Below, one piece after another: positions 1-5,439 of a stretch of 8,147 bases of DNA. The stretch comes from Candidatus Kuenenia stuttgartensis (GTDB taxonomy: Bacteria > Bacteroidota > Bacteroidia > Chitinophagales > Chitinophagaceae). The notes beneath the pieces were generated by a model. It ran no database searches and had not been told where the DNA came from. It worked only from the letters and a program-made list of their open reading frames with translations. The stretch's first letter is position 1. The number at the start of each line of letters is the position of its first letter. A program made the translations under genes and the position numbers. The stretch lies in assembly GCA_943330835.2 (NCBI GenBank), contig CALQJH020000082.1:1-8147 (forward strand), given 5' to 3'.

Positions 1-36
1 CAAGCAAACCTCAGCGAACTTATTTCTCAGCGGTAA
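1..36 (-). repeat. Possible fragment of a dispersed intergenic repeat (CGCTGAG motif)
   Basis: On the minus strand the motif CGCTGAG occurs twice, 16 bases apart (26-32 and 10-16), preceded by a T-run and ACC. A G/C-bearing core repeated at short intervals next to an A/T-run resembles the dispersed intergenic repeats of the AACCGCAGAG-ACGCAGAG kind that I recall from many bacterial genomes. The element is cut by the window edge and only two motif copies are visible, so this is a tentative reading. I see no coding frame here; 37-83 is plain AT-rich sequence. Confidence 0.25.
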
Positions 37-83
37 AAAATCTGTAAATTAAAAGTTCAAAATTAATTCCCGATTCTACTCTC

Positions 84-123
84 CACTAATCAACCAATCA
101 ACCAAACAACTAATCAACTAACC
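84..123 (-). repeat. RRTT tetranucleotide repeat, copy 1, overlapping the prfB stop
   Basis: Read on the minus strand from 123 to 84 the sequence falls into ten 4-base units: GGTT AGTT GATT AGTT GTTT GGTT GATT GGTT GATT AGTG. Eight of the ten fit RRTT. The last prfB sense codon (GGT, 121-123) and its TAG stop (118-120) lie inside the array, so the repeat appears to have entered or expanded at the very end of the gene. The same unit occurs at 1248-1325 and 3192-3272, which makes this a dispersed family and not chance low complexity. Its function is unknown. Confidence 0.7.
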
Positions 124-1207
124 CGCATCTTTCTCACTCATCAAATAAGCTTTAATAAAACCATCCAACTCCCCATCCATAACTGGACCAACATTACCAA
201 CTTCAAAATCTGTTCGATGGTCTTTAATCATTTTATAGGGATGAAATACATAAGAGCGAATTTGAGAACCCCATTCTATTTTCTTTTTTGATGCATTCTT
301 AGAATCCAACACTTCCTGTCTTTTACGCATTTCTTCTTCATATAATCGGCTCTTCAACATCGACATCGCCTTATCTCTAGTCTCTCCTTGCGTACGGGCT
401 TGCTGGCATTCAACGATTATTCCGCTAGGCTTATGCGTTAGTCTAACTGCTGTTTCTACTTTATTTACATTTTGTCCACCACTTCCTCCACTCCTGAAAA
501 AAGCCCATTCTACATCCGCAGGATTTACGGCAATTTCAATAGTATCATCAATTAACGGATATACATAAATGCTGGCAAAAGAAGTGTGTCTGCGGGCATT
601 GCTATCAAATGGAGATATTCTAACCAAGCGGTGAACCCCACTTTCTGCTTTCAAAAATCCGTATGAAAAAGGTCCGTCAAATTGAAAGGTACAAGTCTTT
701 ATTCCTGCGCCGTCTCCCCATTGCCAGTCTAATTCAGATACAGACCAACCTTGTTTTTCACCATACATACGATACATGCGAGCGAGCATCTCTGCCCAAT
801 CCTGGCTTTCTGTACCACCAGCACCACTATTGATTTGTAAAACTGCAGGCAAGGCATCCGTTGGATCATTAAGCGTACTTTTAAATTCCGCTTCTTCAAT
901 TGCTAGATTTGCATTTTTATAGGCGTCTTTAACTTCCTCTTCAACAGCTTCTCCTTCTTTCCAGTATTCAAATAATACAGCAAAATCCTCTACAGATGCT
1001 TGTACATCGTAAAACATTTTACTCCAATATTCATTAATTTTTATTTCCTTAAGAATAGCTGTAGCACGTACGTTGTCATCCCAGAATCCGGGTGAAAGTG
1101 AAAGTTGTTTATCGTTATTTATTTTTGCTTCTCTGTTAGCGACGTCAAAGAAACCTCCTCAAAACCAACACACGGTCTCTCATAGCCTTTAAATGTTCTA
1201 TTGTCAT
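118..1207 (-). CDS. prfB: Peptide chain release factor 2 (RF2), made by programmed +1 frameshift
   Basis: RF2 recognises UAA and UGA in the ribosomal A site and triggers peptidyl-tRNA hydrolysis. The gene starts at ATG 1205-1207, reads 20 codons to an in-frame TGA (1145-1147), and continues in the +1 frame from GAC (1144-1146). The joined product is 362 residues, close to E. coli RF2 (365). The junction reads LRRFL then DVA, equivalent to E. coli LRGYL-DYD. Joined-protein landmarks are GFWDD in the N-terminal helical domain (about residues 43-47), the SPF tripeptide that reads the stop codon (198-200, in VRISPFDS), and the catalytic GGQ (243-245, in [10 protein letters not shown]). The ATG at 1017 is internal (residue 64), so a 299-residue call is truncated. 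A second ATG (codon 9) is a possible alternative start. The N-terminal sequence MTIEHLKAM fits RF2 proteins of this phylum as I recall them. The gene is divergent from nusB. Very sure of identity and frameshift. Confidence 0.97.
1144..1160 (-). promoter_or_regulatory. prfB programmed +1 frameshift signal
   Basis: In the zero frame the codons are TTG AGG AGG TTT CTT TGA, followed by C. This is the classic RF2 autoregulation cassette: an internal Shine-Dalgarno AGGAGG (1154-1159), a three-base spacer TTT, the slippery CTT (1148-1150), and TGA with a following C (a weak terminator context). When RF2 is scarce, slow UGA decoding lets the Leu tRNA slip from CTT to TTT and translation continues at GAC. 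Spacing is identical to E. coli AGGGGGTATCTTTGAC, and here the SD is a perfect match. Confidence 0.96.
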
Positions 1208-1211
1208 GGCG

Positions 1212-1219
1212 CAAATATA
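1212..1219 (-). promoter_or_regulatory. prfB promoter, Bacteroidota -7 box TATATTTG
   Basis: TATATTTG on the minus strand matches the Bacteroidota sigma-ABfr -7 consensus TAnnTTTG exactly and is followed by CGCC and then the prfB ATG. No clear TTTG -33 element is seen 18-21 bases upstream. Transcription usually begins a few bases after this box, so the mRNA would start at or next to the ATG. That implies a leaderless or nearly leaderless message, or use of the second ATG at codon 9. Confidence 0.65.
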
Positions 1220-1247
1220 ATGTTAATTTGGAAATTTGGTGAGGGGA

Positions 1248-1325
1248 TTATTAGTTGATTGGTTGGCTATATGATTGGTTAAATTGTTGATTGGTTGGTT
1301 TTAGTTGGCTTGTTGTATGATTGGG
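1248..1325 (+). repeat. RRTT tetranucleotide repeat, copy 2 (prfB-nusB intergenic)
   Basis: This is degenerate GATT/GGTT/AGTT sequence between the divergent prfB and nusB promoters. The 11-mer TGATTGGTTGG occurs at 1256-1266 and 1288-1298, and TATATGATTGG / TGTATGATTGG at 1268-1278 and 1314-1324, so the block has also duplicated internally. The unit is inverted relative to copy 1, so the two copies flank prfB as an inverted pair. Together with the two promoter boxes this accounts for most of the 1208-1440 gap; the remaining bases (1326-1400) are AT-rich with nothing recognisable. Confidence 0.65.
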
Positions 1326-1406
1326 GAATTTTGGCAGTAAACAGGAGTTACAAAGACTACTAAATCATAAATTCACAAATAAATCACCTTTCAACTTATA
1401 AATCCT

Positions 1407-1414
1407 TAAATTTG
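1407..1414 (+). promoter_or_regulatory. nusB operon promoter, -7 box TAAATTTG
   Basis: TAAATTTG followed by CGC matches the Bacteroidota -7 consensus TAnnTTTG. A transcript starting a few bases downstream would have a leader of roughly 20 bases before the nusB ATG. The -33 element is not recognisable. The leader lacks a Shine-Dalgarno motif, as expected for the phylum. Confidence 0.6.
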
Positions 1415-1440
1415 CGCTCAATAAATAAAGCCCATCGGGA

Positions 1441-2373
1441 ATGATTAGTAGAAGAAATATTAGGGTAAAAGTGATGCAAACTTTGTATTCGATTGATAGC
1501 ATGAGCGGAGATGCCAAACCAGGCGAAGCTGAAGGCATTCTTAATGCTAAAATAGTTCAAAGTAAAAATCTATTTGCTTACTTAATTTACTTTGTAACAG
1601 AAGTAGCCAGATATGCTGAAAGAGATGCCCTTCAAAAAGCGAGTAAACATTTACCCACTGCCGTAGATTTGAATATTAATACAAAAATATCCGGCAATGA
1701 TATCTTATGGAAATTAATAGAAGATAAGTCCTTCTCGAAAGTTGTACAAGATGCGAAATTGGAACACCTGCTCAATCAAGACTTACTGAAAAAAACTTAC
1801 AAAGAACTGGTTGTAACGGAGAAGTATAAGGATTATATCGAGGAGCAATCAAGAGAAAAGAAATCAGAAAAAAAAATACTAGAATTTATTTTTACGAATC
1901 TGCTTTTACCTAACGAAGATTTTATAAGTCATATTGAAGAGCTCTTTATCAACTGGGATGACGATGCGGAATTAATGGCAACATTAGTCACGAATTATTT
2001 CAACAAGCCCATCAATAACGCGTTCAGTTCTATTTTAAGTAAAGAGAAATGGGATTTTGCTACTGGCTTATTAAGTACAGTTTTGGAAAAAGAACCTTTT
2101 ACACTGGAATTAATTAAACCAAAATTAAAAAACTGGGATGCCGATCGTATTGCCGCACTGGATCTTATTATTTTACAAATGGGCGTATGTGAATTCCTTT
2201 ACTTTGAAACGATTCCCACCAAAGTAACCATCAATGAATATATTGACCTGGCTAAAGATTACAGTACTGCACAAAGTGGACAATTTGTAAACGGCTTATT
2301 AGATAATATTCATAAAGAACTAACGGCAGAAGATAAAATCCAAAAGAAAACATTTAAAAACAGTACTTTATAA
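1441..2373 (+). CDS. nusB: Transcription antitermination factor NusB, long Bacteroidota form
   Basis: NusB pairs with NusE (ribosomal protein S10), binds boxA RNA in rRNA leaders, and promotes antitermination and rRNA maturation. Residues 3-18 (SRRNIRVKVMQTLYSI) match the Arg-rich first helix of NusB that contacts boxA. The C-terminal 100 residues carry the family core: NWDADRIAALDLIILQM (231-247), KVTINEYIDLAKDYS (261-275) and GQFVNGLLDNI (280-290). E. coli NusB is only 139 residues. Here about 170 extra, mostly helical, charged residues lie between the first helix and the core, which is usual in this phylum; their role is unknown to me. It is the first gene of a plus-strand cluster with 12 bases to the next gene. 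Identity is secure from the C-terminal core. Confidence 0.95.
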   Translation: MISRRNIRVKVMQTLYSIDSMSGDAKPGEAEGILNAKIVQSKNLFAYLIYFVTEVARYAERDALQKASKHLPTAVDLNINTKISGNDILWKLIEDKSFSKVVQDAKLEHLLNQDLLKKTYKELVVTEKYKDYIEEQSREKKSEKKILEFIFTNLLLPNEDFISHIEELFINWDDDAELMATLVTNYFNKPINNAFSSILSKEKWDFATGLLSTVLEKEPFTLELIKPKLKNWDADRIAALDLIILQMGVCEFLYFETIPTKVTINEYIDLAKDYSTAQSGQFVNGLLDNIHKELTAEDKIQKKTFKNSTL

Positions 2374-2385
2374 TTACTCGCTGAA

Positions 2386-2826
2386 ATGAAAAGAATAATA
2401 TTTCCTGCAATTTGCACTTTGTTTTTTTTATATAGTTGTGATATCAGAAAAAAAGATGCACATCCAAAAACATCTTCTACAGCAGTACAAAAAAAAGTTG
2501 ATTCCCCTACAACAGCACTATTCATAGACACCATTTATGATTTCAACAAAGTGAAAGAGGGCGAATTTGTAACATACAATTATCGATTTAAAAACACTGG
2601 CAAAAATCCTTTAGTTATTTATGAAGCCCTTGCCAGTTGTGGTTGTACTGTTCCTGAGAAACCAGAGCACCCTATTGCTCCGGGAGAACTAGGATTCATC
2701 AAAGTGAAATTCAATAGCGATCACAGACCAGGTGAGGCACACAAATCTATAACCATAACATCTAATGCGCAACCAGAATTCCCCATACTGATTTTGAAAG
2801 GAACAGTAATCGGGAAAACTGAATAA
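2386..2826 (+). CDS. DUF1573 domain lipoprotein
   Basis: This is a predicted lipoprotein of 146 residues with no established function. A short charged N-terminus (MKR) and a hydrophobic stretch (4-14) end in the lipobox LYSC, with lipidated Cys18. A polar linker (about 19-45) follows, then a DUF1573 beta-sandwich domain (about 46-142) with YRFKNTGKNPL (66-76), the hallmark SCGC (84-87), IAPGELGFIKVKFN (97-110) and SITITSNA (121-128). DUF1573 is an Ig-like/ASH-type fold that is abundant in Bacteroidota and often present in several copies per genome. The mature protein should sit on the periplasmic face of a membrane. It lies 12 bases after nusB and 27 before yajC, so it is almost certainly co-transcribed. 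The link to YajC is positional only. The start is chosen because it gives the complete signal peptide. Confidence 0.9.
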   Translation: MKRIIFPAICTLFFLYSCDIRKKDAHPKTSSTAVQKKVDSPTTALFIDTIYDFNKVKEGEFVTYNYRFKNTGKNPLVIYEALASCGCTVPEKPEHPIAPGELGFIKVKFNSDHRPGEAHKSITITSNAQPEFPILILKGTVIGKTE

Positions 2827-2853
2827 TTTAAAATTTAAAATCAAAAAATCAAC

Positions 2854-3186
2854 ATGCAACTATTAAACATTTTATTACAGGCACAACCAGGCGGAAGCAG
2901 TTCTACATTAATCATTATGGTGATGATGATTTTAGTATTTTACTTTTTCATGATTCGCCCTCAAGCTAAAAAAGCTAAACAACAAAAGCAATTCATTACA
3001 GACTTACAAAAAGGCGATAAAATTGTAACGATTGCAGGTATTCATGGCACGATCAATAAGGTAAATGATGATGCAACATTGAGCCTGGAAACAAGCCCTG
3101 GCAGCTATATCAAAATCGAAAAAAGCGCCATCAGTATGGAATGGACGGCGAATATAAATAAGGTTGTTACGGAGGAAAAGAAATAA
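2854..3186 (+). CDS. yajC: Preprotein translocase accessory subunit YajC
   Basis: YajC is a small inner-membrane protein that associates with SecD and SecF at the SecYEG translocon; it is not essential in E. coli. The 110-residue product has the family layout: a short Gly/Ser-rich N-terminus, one membrane helix (about 18-34, TLIIMVMMILVFYFFM), the signature IRPQAKKAKQQ (34-44), then a soluble domain with LQKGDKIVTIAGIHGTI (51-67). E. coli YajC is also 110 residues. The start is preceded by an A-rich stretch with no Shine-Dalgarno motif. SecDF, its usual partner, is in this window but in a separate unit starting at 5478. In many genomes yajC is adjacent to secD, so the separation is notable but common in this phylum. 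Confidence 0.95.
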   Translation: MQLLNILLQAQPGGSSSTLIIMVMMILVFYFFMIRPQAKKAKQQKQFITDLQKGDKIVTIAGIHGTINKVNDDATLSLETSPGSYIKIEKSAISMEWTANINKVVTEEKK

Positions 3187-3191
3187 GTAGA

Positions 3192-3272
3192 ATTGGTTGA
3201 TTAGTTAATTGGTTGGTTAGTTAATTGAATAGGCATCAATCAACTAACCAACTATCCAACTGATTAACCAAT
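3192..3272. repeat. RRTT repeat copy 3: long inverted repeat between yajC and coaE
   Basis: Left arm 3192-3228 and right arm 3236-3272 (37 bases each, 7-base loop 3229-3235) are inverted copies: 30 of 37 positions pair as Watson-Crick, and 33 of 37 when G-U pairs are allowed in the plus-strand RNA. The left arm is an RRTT array (GGTT GATT AGTT AATT GGTT GGTT AGTT AATT after the first three bases). The stem is AT-rich and is followed by AATCACCCC, with no U-tract, so it is not a standard intrinsic terminator. It fills the 99-base gap between two genes of one apparent operon and could affect mRNA stability or coaE expression. Confidence 0.8.
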
Positions 3273-3285
3273 CACCCCAAAGCAT

Positions 3286-3888
3286 ATGCTTAAAATCGGT
3301 ATAACAGGAGGTATTGGCAGTGGCAAATCCACTGTTGCTGCAATATTTGAAGTATTGGGAATTCCTGTTTATTATGCGGATGTAAAGGCCAGGCAATTGA
3401 TGAATGAGGACACTAATCTGATTGCTGAAATTAAAGCTGCATTTGGAGAAGATAGTTATTCAAACGGATTACTTAATAAATCCTACATTTCTTCTCAAAT
3501 ATTTTCAGATGCTACAAAACGAGATGTATTAAACAACATCGTACACCCTTCTACGATAGCTGATGCTGCTACATGGATGAATGGGCAAACTACTTCATAT
3601 TGCATAAAAGAAGCTGCATTGATTTTTGAAAGTCATGCTGAAAAAAAACTCGATTTTATTATTGGTGTAACGGCTCCTGAAGAAACGAGGATTAACAGAA
3701 TTATAAACAGAGATGCTATTACAAGAGAACAAGTTGAGGCCCGGATAAAAAGCCAAATGAATGAAGAAGCTAAAATTAAAAGATGTGACTACGTAATCAT
3801 GAATGATGACAAAGAACTGCTAATTCCTCAAGTCCTCGCATTACACCATTTACTTATGGAAAAAGCTGTTCATAAAAAAAAGAATTAA
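3286..3888 (+). CDS. coaE: Dephospho-CoA kinase
   Basis: CoaE catalyses the last step of coenzyme A synthesis, ATP-dependent phosphorylation of the ribose 3'-hydroxyl of dephospho-CoA, in the cytoplasm. The 200-residue product begins with the P-loop GGIGSGKST (8-16). It then has the substrate-binding YADVKAR (30-36, with Asp32 at the usual catalytic Asp position), IVHPS (85-89), the CoaE core region EAALIFES (109-116), and a C-terminal segment RINRIINRDAITREQVEARI (135-154) that forms the ATP-side lid and helix. Length matches the family (about 200). The start 4 codons before the P-loop strand is the canonical one. It is the last gene of the nusB-DUF1573-yajC-coaE cluster, separated from yajC by the long inverted repeat. 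Its stop overlaps the stop of the convergent aminotransferase gene. Confidence 0.96.
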   Translation: MLKIGITGGIGSGKSTVAAIFEVLGIPVYYADVKARQLMNEDTNLIAEIKAAFGEDSYSNGLLNKSYISSQIFSDATKRDVLNNIVHPSTIADAATWMNGQTTSYCIKEAALIFESHAEKKLDFIIGVTAPEETRINRIINRDAITREQVEARIKSQMNEEAKIKRCDYVIMNDDKELLIPQVLALHHLLMEKAVHKKKN

Positions 3889-5078
3889 CTTAAATTCAAT
3901 AAAGCAGCTTTTAATTTCGCCATTCCTTTTATAATATTTTCAATACTGTTTGCGAATGATAATCTTATGCAAGCAGGTTCGCCAAAAGCACTGCCAGTAA
4001 CGGTTGATACATGAGCTTCATTTAGCAAATACATACAAAGTTCATCTGCATTATTTATCATTATTCCAGTTGGCGTTTTCTTACCGAAGTAAAATTTCAC
4101 ATCTGGAAATATATAGAATGCCCCTGGAGGTTCACTGCAAATAACATGAGGAATATCTCTTATCAATTCCATTACTTTTTCACGACGAGATTTAAAAGCA
4201 GTCACCATTTCGTGAGTAGGCTTAAGATCACTCAATAATGCAGTTATTGCAGCTCTTTGTGCAATAGCATTTGTAGCGCTGGTAAATTGGCCTTGTATTT
4301 TCTCACATGCTTTTGCGATCAAAACTGGTGCCGCAATATATCCTACCCTCCACCCTGTCATTGCGTATCCTTTACTCAACCCATTAATTACAATTACTCT
4401 TTCCTTTATGGAATCAAATTGAGCTATACTTTCATGCTTACCCACATAATTAATATATTCATAAATCTCATCGCTCATGATAAAAACGTTGGGTTGCTTT
4501 TCGAAAACAACTGCCAGATGCTGCAGCTCAACTTTCGTATATACTGAACCGGTAGGATTACATGGAGAAGAAAACATAAAGAGTTTTGTTCGCTCCGTAA
4601 TGCTGGCTTCCAGTTCTGAAGGAGTTATTTTATAATCATTTTCAAAACTGGTTTTAACCAAAATAGGTTTACCACCGGCCAGCTTCACAATTTCACTATA
4701 GGTTACCCAGTAAGGAGTTGGAATAATAACTTCATCGCCTGCATCTACAATAGCCAAAACAGTATTAGCAATACTTTGTTTGGCTCCAGTACTTACCACT
4801 ATTTGCTCGGGCAGGTATATTAATCCATTATCTCTCGATAGTTTTTCACAAACGGCCTGACGCAAATCCAAATAGCCCGAAACTGGCGTATAATGACTAA
4901 AATTATCATCAATTGCTTTTTTTGCAGCTTCTTTGATATGATCAGGCGTATCAAAATCGGGTTCTCCAAGACTAAGATCTGTGATATCTACACCTTTTGC
5001 CCTCAACTCTCTTCCCAATTTTGCCATTTTAAGCGTTTCTGGTTCATTGAAGCGGGACAATAACGATGATAATTCCAT
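3885..5078 (-). CDS. PLP-dependent class I aminotransferase, aspartate/prephenate type (class Ib)
   Basis: This is a cytoplasmic transaminase of 397 residues, fold-type I. Visible active-site features are GAKQS (98-102), PYWVTY (122-127), SSPCNPTGSVY (170-180, Asn174), SDEIYEY (202-208, Asp203 contacting the PLP ring nitrogen), NGLSKGYAMTGWR (232-244, Lys236 forming the Schiff base) and CIRLSFA (370-376, Arg372 binding the substrate carboxylate). These fit the Ib aspartate aminotransferase subgroup (aspC/aatA/patA-like). The segment HYTPVSG (62-68) and the overall sequence are close to plant prephenate aminotransferase, where a Thr follows the Tyr; use of prephenate as well as oxaloacetate is therefore possible, but that is inference. 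It is monocistronic as far as visible, convergent with coaE and divergent from secDF. The class is certain; the exact substrate is not. Confidence 0.93.
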   Translation of the reverse strand: MELSSLLSRFNEPETLKMAKLGRELRAKGVDITDLSLGEPDFDTPDHIKEAAKKAIDDNFSHYTPVSGYLDLRQAVCEKLSRDNGLIYLPEQIVVSTGAKQSIANTVLAIVDAGDEVIIPTPYWVTYSEIVKLAGGKPILVKTSFENDYKITPSELEASITERTKLFMFSSPCNPTGSVYTKVELQHLAVVFEKQPNVFIMSDEIYEYINYVGKHESIAQFDSIKERVIVINGLSKGYAMTGWRVGYIAAPVLIAKACEKIQGQFTSATNAIAQRAAITALLSDLKPTHEMVTAFKSRREKVMELIRDIPHVICSEPPGAFYIFPDVKFYFGKKTPTGIMINNADELCMYLLNEAHVSTVTGSAFGEPACIRLSFANSIENIIKGMAKLKAALLNLS

Positions 5079-5098
5079 AAATTAATATTTAATATGCG

Positions 5099-5106
5099 CA
5101 AAACTA
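5099..5106 (-). promoter_or_regulatory. Aminotransferase promoter, -7 box TAGTTTTG
   Basis: TAGTTTTG followed by CGCA on the minus strand fits TAnnTTTG, 20 bases upstream of the aminotransferase ATG. A start a few bases after the box leaves a short AT-rich leader of about 15 bases. A -33 TTTG is not evident. Confidence 0.55.
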
Positions 5107-5343
5107 ACACTAATTATAAACTTGAAAATAAGTAGATTTCAGTGAGGATGGCATTATACATTTAATTAAACTCCTCTTTTCTTAATAATGTATTGTTTAT
5201 TAATTGATTCGAAATTAAATATGGTCTAATATGAAAAGGAATTCTCGCAATTGAAATAGCAGCTAAAGAATTATTTTATTTAATGTATATCTCTTTATAA
5301 AAGAGCAATTTAAACGCCTTTTAACATCAAATCAAGATTCGAT
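5107..5343. other. AT-rich intergenic region, no gene seen
   Basis: This is the left part of the divergent spacer between the aminotransferase and secDF. Short ATG frames on either strand end within a few codons, and no RNA gene or further TAnnTTTG box is evident. The only small structure is a perfect 6-bp inverted repeat, CTCTTT-ATA-AAAGAG (5291-5305), which has a 3-base loop and no U-tract on either strand. I would expect upstream promoter elements here, but can name none. Confidence 0.5.
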
Positions 5344-5373
5344 TTTGAACAAAGGCTTTTTCCCTTATCTTTG
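5344..5373 (+). promoter_or_regulatory. secDF promoter: TTTG -33 and TATCTTTG -7
   Basis: This is the most complete promoter in the window. TTTG (5344-5347) is followed after 18 bases by TATCTTTG (5366-5373), against the Bacteroidota pattern TTTG-N(about 19)-TAnnTTTG. Transcription should begin near 5377-5380, giving an unusually long leader of about 100 bases before the secDF ATG. The other promoters in the window sit within about 30 bases of their start codons. Confidence 0.7.
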
Positions 5374-5390
5374 CAACCTTAAAATTTTAT

Positions 5391-5439
5391 TAATTAATTA
5401 ACTGCCAAAACAAATAAAAAAGATGGCGTTAATTAGTTA
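5391..5439 (+). promoter_or_regulatory. secDF leader hairpin
   Basis: Bases 5391-5406 pair with 5425-5439: CTGCC-side bases 5404-5406 with GGC 5425-5427, a single bulged T at 5403, then CAATTAATTAAT-type pairs out to 5391-5439. That makes 15 pairs, including one G-U (5394-5436), around an 18-base A-rich loop (5407-5424). The hairpin begins about a dozen bases after the predicted transcription start and ends 38 bases before the secDF ATG. The right arm covers the start of a short upstream ORF. The stem is mostly A-U with a 3-bp G-C cap and has no U-tract after it, so it looks like a leader structure and not a terminator. No known riboswitch family is recognised. Confidence 0.55.

Noticed and set aside
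118..1017. prfB as a pseudogene or a 299-residue short form
   Set aside because: The upstream TGA sits in a canonical RF2 frameshift cassette and the joined product has full family length and all key motifs.
1248..1325. CRISPR array or binding-site array
   Set aside because: The repeats are 4-base units without regular spacers, and no cas gene is present.
2310..2534. Minus-strand ORF of 74 codons
   Set aside because: Antisense to the end of nusB and the start of the DUF1573 gene, both well supported; low-complexity hydrophobic product with no recognisable motif.
3192..3272. Inverted repeat as a MITE or IS remnant
   Set aside because: No flanking target-site duplication or transposase fragment is seen; the arms are simple RRTT arrays.
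4257..4547. Plus-strand ORF of 96 codons
   Set aside because: Antisense to the conserved core of the aminotransferase; Cys- and aromatic-rich composition typical of a shadow frame.
5291..5305. CTCTTT-ATA-AAAGAG inverted repeat as an intrinsic terminator
   Set aside because: Only 6 bp, 3-base loop, AT-rich, no U-tract, and not placed after any gene (both neighbours diverge from here).
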